A stretch of DNA of 14,422 nt from an uncultured Gemmatimonadota bacterium (GCA_946479015.1 CAMLEQ010000043.1:1-14422), one strand, 5' to 3'. Positions 1 through 6,839 are shown, counted from the stretch's first letter. The notes: generated by a model not told the origin, from the sequence alone. Program-made: numbers and translations.

Positions 1-82
1 CCCCGCGGCCGGGCGGGGGGGGGGGGGGGGGCCCCGCGGGGGGGGGGGGGGGGCGCCCCCGCCCCCCCCCCCCCCCCCCCCA
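1..82. other. G/C homopolymer low-complexity end
   Basis: The first 82 bases are nearly pure G and C, with runs of 17 G (15-31), 16 G (38-53) and 20 C (62-81). Nothing coding or regulatory can be read in them. Such runs at the very edge of a sequence are typical of a contig end or a polymerase or base-calling artefact. A natural G/C tract cannot be excluded from the sequence alone. Confidence 0.7.
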
Positions 83-136
83 CTTCCGCATCTTGTCTTT
101 CGTCGTTCCCGGCCCCTCTTCCCGCCGTGGCGAGAT

Positions 137-170
137 CCCCCCGGCCCCCAGCCCCCAGCCCCTGACCCCC
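137..170 (-). repeat. C-rich element / putative G-quadruplex downstream of gcvH
   Basis: The plus strand has five C-runs of four to six bases separated by two or three bases, starting seven bases beyond the gcvH stop. On the minus strand, which is the gcvH transcript sense, this gives G-runs of 5, 4, 5, 5 and 6, which fits a G-quadruplex pattern. A closely similar C-rich string (core GGCCCCCAGCCCC) occurs at 9191-9217 before herA. No hairpin terminator was seen in this flank. The rest of 83-176 shows nothing else recognisable. Confidence 0.5.
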
Positions 171-176
171 GGCTCT

Positions 177-566
177 CTACTCCCCGACGTGCTTCGCGTA
201 CTCGTCAGGGCCGAGCAACTCGTCCCGCTCCGCCGTGTTCTTGATCCGCATGCGGACCATCCACCCTTCGCCGTACGGGTCGCTGTTGACGAGCCCAGGC
301 TCCTTGTCGAGGCGCGGATTCACCGACTCGACCTCGCCCGAGAGGGGGGCGAACAGCTCGGAGACGGCCTTCACCGCCTCGATCGTGCCGAAGACGTCCA
401 TGCGCCCGAAGACATCGCCCACCTTGGGGAGCTCGACGTACACGACGTCTCCCAGCTCCCCCTGCGCGTAGTCGGTGATGCCGATCTGCACCACGTCCGG
501 CTGATCGGTGGGCTTCACGTATTCGTGCTCTTCCGTGTACAGCAGATCCTTCGGGATGTTGGACAC
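177..566 (-). CDS. gcvH: Glycine cleavage system H protein
   Basis: This is the lipoyl carrier protein of the glycine cleavage complex. It shuttles the aminomethyl group between the P, T and L proteins in glycine breakdown to CO2, ammonia and methylene-tetrahydrofolate, in the cytoplasm. The 129 residues match the usual family length of about 125-130. The fold signature is complete: the IGITDYAQGELGDVVYVELP block (28-47), the lipoylation block with the target Lys at residue 66 (GTIEAVKAVSEL), and the PLSGEVESVN block (74-83). The GTG start at 566 is preceded by GGAG seven bases upstream, and the next conserved residues begin a few codons in. A near-consensus promoter lies just upstream (606-634), so it can be transcribed without coaE, which ends 81 bp before it on the same strand. 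No gcvT or gcvP is visible in the window. Confidence 0.97.
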   Translation of the reverse strand: MSNIPKDLLYTEEHEYVKPTDQPDVVQIGITDYAQGELGDVVYVELPKVGDVFGRMDVFGTIEAVKAVSELFAPLSGEVESVNPRLDKEPGLVNSDPYGEGWMVRMRIKNTAERDELLGPDEYAKHVGE

Positions 567-605
567 GCACTGGCTCCGCGCGAAAGGTGGTGACGATTCG
601 CGGGT

Positions 606-634
606 AGTCTATCCGGGGCCCGGAAGGGTGTCAA
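606..634 (-). promoter_or_regulatory. Sigma-70-like promoter of gcvH
   Basis: On the minus strand there is a perfect TTGACA -35 (634-629), a 17-bp spacer, and a TAGACT -10 (611-606, four of six consensus bases). The predicted start of transcription is near 599, giving a leader of about 33 bases with the GGAG ribosome site before the GTG at 566. It lies wholly in the coaE-gcvH gap. Confidence 0.7.
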
Positions 635-640
635 GGAAAC

Positions 641-657
641 GCGCGCGTCACGCGCGC
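641..657 (-). terminator. Small hairpin over the coaE stop
   Basis: GCGCGCG / CGCGCGC form a perfect 7-bp stem with a three-base loop that contains the coaE stop codon. It is followed on the minus strand by GTTTCCTT. This could be a weak terminator separating coaE from the gcvH promoter. The T-tract is poor and alternating GC arms are common in GC-rich DNA, so the call is tentative. Confidence 0.25.
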
Positions 658-1271
658 ACGTGCTCCCGCTCGTCCGCCGCGCGCTCGAGGGCGGCCCACA
701 CGTCGCGCACCAGCTCCTCGAGCTGCGCGCGCGAGCCGGCGTTGTCGATCACGTAGTCGGCGCGGGCGCGCTTGAGCTCGGCCGGCATCTGCGCGGCGAT
801 CATGTTCATCGCCTCCGTGTGACTGAGGCCGCGGTCGCGCATCAGCCGTTCCAGGCGCAGCGGGCGCGGCGCGTCCACCAGCACGATGCGGTCGAAGTCG
901 TCGGTGAGGCGGCGCTCGAACAGGAGGGGGAGGTCGCACACCACGATCCGGTCGCCGCGCTCGCGCGCCGTCGCGATCTCCGAGGCGCGGAGTCGCGCCA
1001 CCTCGGGGTGCACGATCGCGTTCAGCGCCTCCAGCTCCTCGGCGCTCTGGAAGACCACCTGGCGCAGCGCGCCGCGGTCGAGCTGATCGTCCGGCGCGAG
1101 GATCGCGGTCCCCCACCGCTCCACGATCGCGCGATAGGCCTCCGTGTTCGGCCGCACCGCGCGGCGCGCGAGGACGTCCGCGTCGATGATCGTGGCGCCC
1201 CGCTCCGCGAACATCCGCGCGACGGTGGACTTCCCGCTGGCAATGTTACCCGTGAGCCCGATGAGGAGCAT
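648..1271 (-). CDS. coaE: Dephospho-CoA kinase
   Basis: Last step of coenzyme A synthesis: ATP-dependent phosphorylation of the 3'-hydroxyl of dephospho-CoA, in the cytoplasm. The 207 residues are the normal family length (about 200). Residues 5-16 are the P-loop (GLTGNIASGKST). IIDAD at 28-32 holds the conserved acidic residues after strand 2. HP at 88-89, the DLPLLFE block (113-119) and the lid region around DRGLSHTEAM (146-155) are all family signatures, and RADYVIDN (170-177) is the usual C-terminal strand. The ATG at 1271 has GGGAG seven bases upstream, inside the 3' end of the preceding lipoprotein gene. The two genes are separated by only 4 bp, so they are almost certainly co-transcribed. 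The C-terminal tail is Arg/Glu/Ala-rich and not diagnostic. Confidence 0.97.
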   Translation of the reverse strand: MLLIGLTGNIASGKSTVARMFAERGATIIDADVLARRAVRPNTEAYRAIVERWGTAILAPDDQLDRGALRQVVFQSAEELEALNAIVHPEVARLRASEIATARERGDRIVVCDLPLLFERRLTDDFDRIVLVDAPRPLRLERLMRDRGLSHTEAMNMIAAQMPAELKRARADYVIDNAGSRAQLEELVRDVWAALERAADEREHVRA

Positions 1272-1275
1272 GCGG

Positions 1276-2340
1276 TCACTCCCGTTGCCGCCGCGCGGTG
1301 GTGGTGCAGTCGCCGGGGAGGGCGCACGTGGAGGCGCTCCCCCAGTTGCCCTGCGCGTCGAAGGGCACCACCGTCACGCGCGCGCGCGTGAAAGGAACGA
1401 GTCGCGGGCACGAGACGGTGTGCGCCCCGGTTCCGCCGGTGAAGGAGCCGCCGCACACGAAGTAGAGCGTGTCCTGCGTGGTCACCGAATCGGTGACGTT
1501 GCGCACCACGAGCTCCACGCTGTCCGGGGTGGCGGCGCCGGACACGTTGAACGACACGCGGAGCGAGTCGCGCGTCGTGTCGCCGAGCACCGCGTACGCG
1601 AACGGCGCCGCCTGATTCACCGATGCCACGTCCACGACCGTCGGGCCGGCGAGATTCCCCTTCGTGTCATCCACGTACAGCTCGAGATTCCTCGCCCTGG
1701 CGAACGCCTGCATCGTCGCGTAGAGCGCGCCGCCGAACGACGCCTGCGGCAGCGGGAAGGTGGACGTGGTGACGCCCACCAGGACGTCGCTGCTGTCGAT
1801 CACGCGCGAGGTGACGTCGAGCAGATCGCCGTCCTTGTCCGCCGTCGGCGCGCGGTAGCGCACGAGATCGATGTCCACGGCGACGGCGGTGTCCCCGCCG
1901 GAGAACTGCGGCGCGTTGCTCCCGGCCACGAGAAAGATCGGAGGGGACTCGGCCGTCTCCCCCGGGCGCACCGCGATGGGGCCGGCGGTCCGCTCGTCGG
2001 CCACGACGCCGTTGTCCAGCAACTGGAGGTCCACCCATACCGAGCACGGCGCGCCCTGCTCGCTCGCCGACACCGCCAGGCATGGCGCGACGTCGAACGC
2101 GACCGGCACCTGCTGCACGCCGCCGGCCACCGCGAAGTCGCCGCTGAAGAGCGTGCTGTCGGTCTCGCTCTGCGGCAGGAAGAAGTACACGCGGGCGTGG
2201 ATGCGCTGCCCGGCATGCGTCGTCTGGAGACTGACGCGGAGCGCGAGCGCCGTCTGGCGCGGGGCGAGCGGAGCATCGTTCAAGCACGCGCTGGCGAGAA
2301 GCGCGAGGAAGGGCGCGAGCAGTCGGATGGAGCGCGGCAT
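1276..2340 (-). CDS. Putative exported lipoprotein of unknown function
   Basis: I do not recognise the family. The 354-residue protein starts with a positively charged N-terminus (MPRSIR), a hydrophobic stretch (7-16) and LLASAC at 14-19. That is a lipoprotein-type signal with Cys19 as the likely lipidated residue; position -3 is Ala rather than the preferred Leu. The mature part is rich in Thr, Ser, Val and Asp with alternating hydrophobic segments, suggesting beta-sandwich domains. A pair of Cys near residues 87 and 99 and four Cys in the C-terminal 65 residues could form disulphides, consistent with a periplasmic or surface location. A second, immunoglobulin-like segment around FNVSGAATPDSVELVVRN precedes the Cys-rich end. 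It is the first gene of a unit with coaE (4-bp gap), although the functional link is not obvious. No clear ribosome site precedes the ATG. Confidence 0.8.
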   Translation of the reverse strand: MPRSIRLLAPFLALLASACLNDAPLAPRQTALALRVSLQTTHAGQRIHARVYFFLPQSETDSTLFSGDFAVAGGVQQVPVAFDVAPCLAVSASEQGAPCSVWVDLQLLDNGVVADERTAGPIAVRPGETAESPPIFLVAGSNAPQFSGGDTAVAVDIDLVRYRAPTADKDGDLLDVTSRVIDSSDVLVGVTTSTFPLPQASFGGALYATMQAFARARNLELYVDDTKGNLAGPTVVDVASVNQAAPFAYAVLGDTTRDSLRVSFNVSGAATPDSVELVVRNVTDSVTTQDTLYFVCGGSFTGGTGAHTVSCPRLVPFTRARVTVVPFDAQGNWGSASTCALPGDCTTTARRQRE

Positions 2341-2372
2341 TCGTGCTGGGGTCGGGGTCGTCAGGCCGCGCC

Positions 2373-2401
2373 AAGGTAGGCGCTGGCGGACGGCGGGTCA
2401 A
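2373..2401 (-). promoter_or_regulatory. Putative promoter of lipoprotein-coaE unit
   Basis: On the minus strand TTGACC (2401-2396, five of six -35 bases) is followed by a 17-bp spacer and TACCTT (2378-2373, three of six -10 bases). Predicted initiation near 2366 gives a leader of about 26 bases before the ATG at 2340. The -35 abuts the 32-bp palindrome, which would separate this unit from tdk. Confidence 0.45.
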
Positions 2402-2433
2402 CCGCACCGGGGGCGCCGGCGCCCCCGGTGCGG
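2402..2433 (-). terminator. 32-bp perfect palindrome, probable tdk terminator hairpin
   Basis: Two 16-base arms (CCGCACCGGGGGCGCC and its exact complement) abut with no spacer, three bases beyond the tdk stop codon. In RNA this would fold into a very stable stem of about 14 bp with a four-base loop. No U-tract follows on the minus strand, so it is not a classical intrinsic terminator. It may instead protect the tdk 3' end, or act as a protein-binding palindrome next to the following promoter. Confidence 0.6.
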
Positions 2434-2436
2434 CAC

Positions 2437-3054
2437 TCACAGCAGCGGCACCTGGTCCTCGTCCACCCGGGGCACCTGGTGACAGTGGCGGCAGCGCGCC
2501 TCGTACGACTCGCGCCCGCCCACCATGATCACCGGCGAGTCGTAGCGCGCGGGCTTCCCCTCGATGAGCCGCTGGTTCCGGCTCGCCGGGCCGCCGCAGA
2601 TCACGCAGATCGCGTGGAGCTTCTCCACCATGTCGGCCACCGCCATGAGCTGCGGCATGGGGCCGAACGGCTCGCCACGGAAATCGGTGTCGGTGCCGGC
2701 GAGGATCACGCGGATCCCGCGGTTGGCGAGCGAGGTGGCGAGCGGTACCACGCCGGCGTCGAGGAACTGCGCCTCATCGATCGCCACCACGTCGGCGAGC
2801 GGATTGATCTGCTGCGCGATCTGGAGCGAGGAGTCCACGGGCGCGGCCTCCACCGTCCGGCCGTCGTGGCTGGAGACGGAGAACACGCCGTGGTAGCGGT
2901 CGTCGAGGTGCGACTTGAACACCTGCACCTTCTTCTTCCCGATGATCGCGCGCCGGACGCGCCGGATGAGCTCCTCGCTCTTGCCGCTGAACATCACGCC
3001 GGCCACGACCTCGATCCAGCCGCTTCGCGCGCTGAAGTACATGTGATCGGTCAC
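2437..3054 (-). CDS. tdk: Thymidine kinase (type II)
   Basis: Salvage enzyme that phosphorylates thymidine to dTMP with ATP, in the cytoplasm. Starting at the GTG at 3054 it is 205 residues, usual for the tetrameric type II family. The P-loop is GVMFSGKS (19-26), with the family's EELIRR continuation. DEAQF (93-97) is the Walker B/catalytic Glu block. The structural zinc is held by Cys150, Cys153, Cys188 and Cys191. The stretch just before Cys188 ([15 protein letters not shown]) is the lasso and substrate-binding loop. The GTG forms a GTGA overlap with the stop of the upstream gene, which suggests translational coupling. An ATG four codons in (3042) would give 201 residues and is the alternative start. 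The coupling to an RNA-binding protein gene is unusual for tdk. Confidence 0.96.
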   Translation of the reverse strand: MTDHMYFSARSGWIEVVAGVMFSGKSEELIRRVRRAIIGKKKVQVFKSHLDDRYHGVFSVSSHDGRTVEAAPVDSSLQIAQQINPLADVVAIDEAQFLDAGVVPLATSLANRGIRVILAGTDTDFRGEPFGPMPQLMAVADMVEKLHAICVICGGPASRNQRLIEGKPARYDSPVIMVGGRESYEARCRHCHQVPRVDEDQVPLL

Positions 3055-4586
3055 TCGTGCGGTGGCCTCGGGGGACGGGTGGGGCGCTCGCCGCGTCGCG
3101 GTGGGCGCGGCCGCTCGCCGCGCTCCTCGCGGGGGAAGCGGTCGCGGCGCTCGCCGCGCTCGCCGCGCTCGCCACGGGGACCGCGCGCCTCGCGCTCCCG
3201 CGGCGGTCGGTCGCTCTCCAGGCGCGCCACGAGCCGGCGTCCACGAAGCGTCACGCCGGTGAGCCGACGCACCACCTGCTCGGCGACCTCGGGCGCCACC
3301 TCCACCAGCGAGTGGTTCTCGCGCACGTCGATCTTCCCGATCCGGTCGCCGGAGATCCCGGCCTCGTTCGCGATGGCGCCCACGAGGTCGCGCGGGGCCA
3401 CGTCGTCTCGCGTGCCGGCGTTGAGGAAGATGCGCGTGGGCGCCGCGGGCGCCGCGCTCTCCGCGGCGCGTGGCCGCTCGCGCTCGCGCTCGAGCAGCCG
3501 GAGCGCCGCGGCGGCGATCTCGGCGCCGTCGTACTCGTCGAGCAGCGGCTCCACGGCCAGCACCTCGCGCGCGAGCGCGCCCTCGGCGAGCGTCGCGCGC
3601 AGCTCCTCGCGCAGCCGTTCCTCGCGGGCGCGGGCGCGCGCGGCCGCGCCGGAGAGCGTGTACGGCGTCACGCGCCCGGTGCCCGCGAGGGAGCGCAGCG
3701 CGGAGAGCTGGCGTAGCGTGATCAGCGCCATCACGCTCGCGCCGCCGGCCACCGCGCGCAGCGCCTCGCGCGTGGGCGGCAGCTCGTGCAGCACGACGAG
3801 CGTGGCGCCGGGCACGGGCTCGCCGCGCGTGAGCACGACCGGCGCGCGATCGTCCACGTAGCCGAGCGCGCGCAGCGTCCGCGTCACCATCTCCGTGCCC
3901 TCGGCGGAGCGCGCGTACACCGCGGCGCGCTCGGGGTCCAGGTCGTCCAGCAGGCGGCGCAGCGCGGTGGGACGCGACTGCGGGGCCACCACCACGTAGC
4001 GCGCGTCCACCGCCTCGCCGGTGGAGACGTCCACCTCGCCCGCCCGCCGCGGGCGGCGCGCGTAGCGCTCCACCACGGTCTCGACCGCCGGCGTCATGTG
4101 CGTGGCCACGATCACGCGGGCGGCATCCTTGGGCACCTCGGCCATCACGGCCTCGAGCGCCTCGAGCTGCCCCAGCTCGGCGATGCCGTCGGCCCACGCG
4201 ATGATGAGCGAGCGCACGGCGCCGAACTTGAGCGTGGCGCCGCGAATGAGCTCGAGCAGCGCGACCGGCGTGCCGGCCACCACCGCCGGCGGACGCTCGC
4301 GGAGCAGCCGCGCCGCGCGGCGCGTCGTGGTCACGGGGAGCACGCGCGCCCCCGGGGCGGGGGGGGCGCGCGTCGCCGCCACCGCCACCGCCACCGTCGT
4401 CTCCGCGTCGGGGGTGAGGATCAGCAGCTGCGCTTCCTCGTCATCGCCCGGCTCCAGCCGCTCCAGCGCCGGCGCGAGAAACTCCGCGATCGCCGCCGTA
4501 TCGTGCGGCAGCAGGTACAGCACGTTCTGGTTGCGCGCGACGCCCGTCCGTTCGCGCGCTTCTTGCCCCTCGTCCTGATGCTCCAC
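3051..4586 (-). CDS. DEAD-box-derived pseudo-helicase with DbpA RNA-binding domain
   Basis: The 511-residue protein has the outline of a two-lobe DEAD-box RNA helicase, but the catalytic motifs are eroded. No GKT P-loop is visible at the N-terminus. Motif Ib is [11 protein letters not shown] (104-114), the DEAD box position reads LIIAWADGI (127-135), motif III is VAT (160-162), and the HRxGRxGR motif is reduced to AGTGRVT (301-307). In contrast, residues 384-456 form a good DbpA/CsdA-type RNA-binding domain ([11 protein letters not shown] ... [16 protein letters not shown] ... RGRRLVARL). Residues about 459-511 are an Arg/Gly/Glu/Pro tail like those of cold-shock helicases. It is therefore probably an ATP-independent RNA- or ribosome-associated protein (inference). 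The GTG at 4586 is chosen because GGAGG lies five bases upstream; opening the frame up to 4667 would run over the promoter and the divergent gene's start. The stop overlaps tdk by 4 bp. Confidence 0.85.
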   Translation of the reverse strand: MEHQDEGQEARERTGVARNQNVLYLLPHDTAAIAEFLAPALERLEPGDDEEAQLLILTPDAETTVAVAVAATRAPPAPGARVLPVTTTRRAARLLRERPPAVVAGTPVALLELIRGATLKFGAVRSLIIAWADGIAELGQLEALEAVMAEVPKDAARVIVATHMTPAVETVVERYARRPRRAGEVDVSTGEAVDARYVVVAPQSRPTALRRLLDDLDPERAAVYARSAEGTEMVTRTLRALGYVDDRAPVVLTRGEPVPGATLVVLHELPPTREALRAVAGGASVMALITLRQLSALRSLAGTGRVTPYTLSGAAARARAREERLREELRATLAEGALAREVLAVEPLLDEYDGAEIAAAALRLLERERERPRAAESAAPAAPTRIFLNAGTRDDVAPRDLVGAIANEAGISGDRIGKIDVRENHSLVEVAPEVAEQVVRRLTGVTLRGRRLVARLESDRPPREREARGPRGERGERGERRDRFPREERGERPRPPRRGERPTRPPRPPHE

Positions 4587-4630
4587 CCCGGCCTCCGTTT
4601 TCAATGGCGCGGCACCGTGTCCGCGAGTAA

Positions 4631-4639
4631 AGTATAGCA
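4631..4639 (-). promoter_or_regulatory. Extended -10 promoter for pseudo-helicase-tdk
   Basis: On the minus strand TGCTATACT (4639-4631) is an extended -10 element (TGn plus TATACT, five of six). The matching -35 position reads TGGAGC, which is weak, as expected for an extended -10 promoter. Initiation near 4624 gives a leader of about 38 bases containing the GGAGG before the GTG at 4586. The same AT-rich spot reads TATAGC on the plus strand (4633-4638), 27 bases before the aminotransferase ATG, and could serve both directions. Confidence 0.55.
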
Positions 4640-4665
4640 CCGTCCCCAAGCCCGCTCCACACGCC

Positions 4666-5892
4666 ATGGACCGACCCGTGATCGACGCCGGCGCGCGTCA
4701 CCGCTTCGTCCCGTCGAGCAACATCGCGCAGCTCAAGGAATCGGCGACCATCGCCGTGTCGGCGCGCGCGCGCGCGCTCCGCGCCGCCGGGCGCGACGTG
4801 ATCGACCTCGGCGCCGGGGAGCCCGACTTCGACACCCCCGAGTTCATCCGGCGCGCCGCGCAGCGCGCGATCGACGCCGGCGCCACGCGCTACACCGCCA
4901 CCGAGGGGATCCTCCCCCTGCGCGAGGCGATCGCCGCGCTCGCGAACGAGGCGTACACGGGAGCGGGCACCGTGTCCCCCGCCGACGTGGTGGTCTCCAC
5001 CGGCTCCAAGCAGTCGCTGTTCAACGCCTGCTTCGTGCTCTTCGGGCCGGGAGACGACGTGCTGATCCCGACGCCGAGCTGGACGAGCTATTACGAGATG
5101 GTCGCCCTGGCGCGCGCCACCGCGGTGCCGGTGATGGGCGACCCCGCGCAAGGGCTCAAGGTGAGCGCGGCGTCGCTCGCCGCCGCCGCCACGCCGCACA
5201 CGCGGGGCGTGATGCTGAACTCCCCGTGCAACCCCACGGGCGCGGTGTACGCGCGCGACGAGCTCGCGGCGATCCTCGCGCTGGCCGAGGAGCGCGACTG
5301 GTGGGTGATCACCGACGAGATCTATCGCCGCATCGCGTACGATGGGCCGGCCACGTCCATGCTCGAGCTGGCGCCCGCGCGCGACCGGCTGGTGGTGATC
5401 GATGGCGTGGCGAAGGCGTACGCGATGACCGGGTGGCGGATCGGTTGGGCGGTGGCGCCGCGCGCCGTCGCGCAGGCGATGGCCGCGCTCCAGTCGCACA
5501 CCACGTCCAACGCCGCCGCCGTGTCGCAGCACGCCGCGCTCGCGGCGCTCACCGACCGCGCGGCCGCCGAGACGGCGATCGCGGAGATGGTGGCGGAGTT
5601 CCAGGCCCGCCGCGATGCGCTGGTGCGCGAGCTCGCCGCCGAGCCGCGCATCCCGCTCGTGCGCCCCGACGGCGCGTTCTACCTGTACCTGGACGTCGGC
5701 GCCACGTCGCGCGAGGGCGATCCGGGAACGGCGTTCGCGCGCGAGCTGCTGGAGCGGCGCGACGTGGCGGTGGTGCCGGGCGCGGCGTTCTACACGCCGG
5801 CGTGGGTGCGGATGTCGTACGCGGCACCCCGCGAGCAGGTGCTCGAGGGGGCGCGGCGCCTGATCGCCACCTGGCGCGAGCTCGCGCGCTGA
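4666..5892 (+). CDS. Class I PLP-dependent aminotransferase (aspartate aminotransferase-like)
   Basis: Fold-type I aminotransferase of the AspC/AatA branch, transferring amino groups between an amino acid (aspartate the likeliest) and 2-oxoglutarate. The 408 residues cover the full family length. LGAGEPDFDTP (48-58) is the N-terminal signature and NPTG (189-192) binds the cofactor region. Asp217 in TDEIY contacts the PLP ring nitrogen, Lys250 in DGVAKAYAMTGWRIGW is the Schiff-base lysine with Arg258 for the phosphate, and Arg382 in VRMSY binds the substrate carboxylate. The usual SLSK before the lysine reads GVAK here, a mild variation. The N-terminus is about ten residues longer than typical and no Shine-Dalgarno precedes the ATG, so the start is moderately certain. 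It is transcribed divergently from the pseudo-helicase gene. Substrate specificity cannot be fixed from sequence; prephenate or another oxo-acid is possible. Confidence 0.92.
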   Translation: MDRPVIDAGARHRFVPSSNIAQLKESATIAVSARARALRAAGRDVIDLGAGEPDFDTPEFIRRAAQRAIDAGATRYTATEGILPLREAIAALANEAYTGAGTVSPADVVVSTGSKQSLFNACFVLFGPGDDVLIPTPSWTSYYEMVALARATAVPVMGDPAQGLKVSAASLAAAATPHTRGVMLNSPCNPTGAVYARDELAAILALAEERDWWVITDEIYRRIAYDGPATSMLELAPARDRLVVIDGVAKAYAMTGWRIGWAVAPRAVAQAMAALQSHTTSNAAAVSQHAALAALTDRAAAETAIAEMVAEFQARRDALVRELAAEPRIPLVRPDGAFYLYLDVGATSREGDPGTAFARELLERRDVAVVPGAAFYTPAWVRMSYAAPREQVLEGARRLIATWRELAR

Positions 5893-5960
5893 GCCCCGCG
5901 CCGCGCCACTGGTCACCGGCGCGGGAGCACGTATCTTGGGGCGGGGACGCGCGGGCCGCG

Positions 5961-6000
5961 GCCGGCAACGCAATGCCGGCGCCGGCAACGTTCGGCGTTG
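5961..6000. repeat. Two 20-base units with direct and inverted repeats
   Basis: GCCGGCAACG occurs at 5961-5970 and 5981-5990, exactly 20 bases apart. The first unit also closes as GCCGG...CCGGC (5961-5980) and the second as CAACG-TTCGG-CGTTG (5986-6000), so both halves can form small hairpins. They lie about 70-110 bases after the aminotransferase stop and just before the next promoter. They may be a weak terminator or an operator; there is no T-tract. The rest of the 158-bp gap holds only the promoter listed next. Confidence 0.4.
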
Positions 6001-6027
6001 GCGCGCGCGCCGCGTCCCGCGTATCGT
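5998..6027 (+). promoter_or_regulatory. Putative promoter of the DUF2283-like/RAM/methyltransferase unit
   Basis: TTGGCG (5998-6003), an 18-bp spacer and TATCGT (6022-6027) resemble a sigma-70-type promoter. Initiation near 6034 would place AGGAGG (6041-6046) and the GTG at 6051 on a short leader of about 17 bases. The -35 overlaps the second repeat unit upstream. Confidence 0.4.
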
Positions 6028-6050
6028 CTCATCCGCTTCGAGGAGGGCGC

Positions 6051-6554
6051 GTGCACATCACCGTACAGGTCGAACCGAGCGACGCCGTGCCCGCGGCCGT
6101 CGAGTACCGGTGGGACACCGATACCGCCATCCTCACCGCCAGCCTCGCCGATGCGCCAGCGCGCGCAGACGGGGTGTCGGGCTCGGTCGAGCTCGCGGGG
6201 AGCGATGGCTCGTGGGTCATCCTGGACGTCAAGGGCGGGAGCGTGCGCGGCGTCGAGATCGCCGTCTGGCCGGACGTGCACAAGCTCCCCGCGCTCCGCG
6301 CGCCCGCCGACGCCGAGGTGGCGCGCCTCCTGCTCCCCGCGCCGACGAAGACGGGCGTCGCCGTGCTGCAGATGGACACCACGCTCGTCGCCGAGGCCGA
6401 CCAGACCGAACGCACCATTCACTTCCAACTCGGCAGCCGGCGCCCCGCGCGCACCGTCTGCATCGGCCGCGACCTGCTGGTGGACGTGGACGAGCAGCAC
6501 GGCATCAAGGGGATCTGGCTCCTCAACGTTCCTCCGTTCCCCGGCGACGAGTGA
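6051..6554 (+). CDS. DUF2283-like two-repeat protein, unknown function
   Basis: The 167-residue cytoplasmic protein has no signal peptide or membrane segment. Residues about 16-80 resemble the small DUF2283 fold: EYRWDTDTAILTASL, then an acidic strand, then WVILDVKGGSVRGVEIAVWPDVHKLP. Residues about 101-164 repeat the pattern, ending LLVDVDEQHGIKGIWLLNVPPFP. Both halves finish with a D-x-[E/G]-rich turn followed by G-[I/V]-x-[I/L] and prolines, so the protein looks like a degenerate internal duplication. The family assignment is by eye and tentative. The GTG start is supported by AGGAGG four bases upstream. The stop codon overlaps the start of the RAM-domain gene as GTGA, so the two are translationally coupled. 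Small DUF2283 proteins often sit in toxin-antitoxin-like settings, but no toxin is seen here. Confidence 0.75.
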   Translation: MHITVQVEPSDAVPAAVEYRWDTDTAILTASLADAPARADGVSGSVELAGSDGSWVILDVKGGSVRGVEIAVWPDVHKLPALRAPADAEVARLLLPAPTKTGVAVLQMDTTLVAEADQTERTIHFQLGSRRPARTVCIGRDLLVDVDEQHGIKGIWLLNVPPFPGDE

Positions 6555-6829
6555 TCACCACCATCGTGCTCATCAAGTGCGACCCCAAGGCGATCCCGCA
6601 GTGCGCCATGCGCCTCGCGGGCATCGACGGGGTGTCCGAAGTGTATTCCGTGTCCGGCGAGTGGGACCTCGTCGCCATCGTGCGGGTGCCCGAGTACGAG
6701 CGCATCGCGCAGGTGGTCACGGAGGAGTTCGCGAAGGTTCCCGGCGTGGAGCGCACGCAGACGCTCACCGCGTTCCGCGCCTACTCCAAGAAGGACCTGG
6801 AGCAGGCGTGGGACATCGGCATCGAGTGA
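6551..6829 (+). CDS. Stand-alone Lrp/AsnC ligand-binding (RAM) domain protein
   Basis: The 92-residue protein matches only the C-terminal effector-binding domain of Lrp/AsnC regulators. It has an N-terminal strand TTIVLIKCDP, a helix ending in GIDGVSEVYSVSGEWDLVAIVRV (24-46, the core beta-alpha-beta with the G-[E/D]-x-D turn), a helix (50-62), and the last strand VERTQTLTAFRAY (66-78). There is no helix-turn-helix, so it does not bind DNA by itself. In the family such domains dimerise into rings and bind amino acids at the interface. It may sense an amino acid for, or form mixed oligomers with, a full-length Lrp protein encoded elsewhere (inference). The GTG start overlaps the upstream stop by 4 bp, and the methyltransferase gene starts ten bases after its stop. 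Confidence 0.9.
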   Translation: MITTIVLIKCDPKAIPQCAMRLAGIDGVSEVYSVSGEWDLVAIVRVPEYERIAQVVTEEFAKVPGVERTQTLTAFRAYSKKDLEQAWDIGIE

Positions 6830-6839
6830 CGCGCGGTCG

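Noticed and set aside
1144..2379. A 411-codon plus-strand frame opposite coaE and the lipoprotein
   Set aside because: Arg/His-rich shadow; the minus strand has a lipoprotein signal and a P-loop kinase.
3054..3210. A tandem DNA repeat in the pseudo-helicase 3' end
   Set aside because: The repetitiveness reflects Arg/Gly/Glu codons of the RG-rich tail in the protein frame, with no exact DNA period.
2428..3861. A 477-codon plus-strand frame opposite tdk and the pseudo-helicase
   Set aside because: The translation turns into Ser/Arg low-complexity sequence and the opposite strand carries tdk motifs.
4587..4667. A 27-residue N-terminal extension of the pseudo-helicase from an ATG at 4667
   Set aside because: It would cover the extended -10 element and overlap the divergent aminotransferase start. 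The GTG at 4586 has GGAGG at good spacing.
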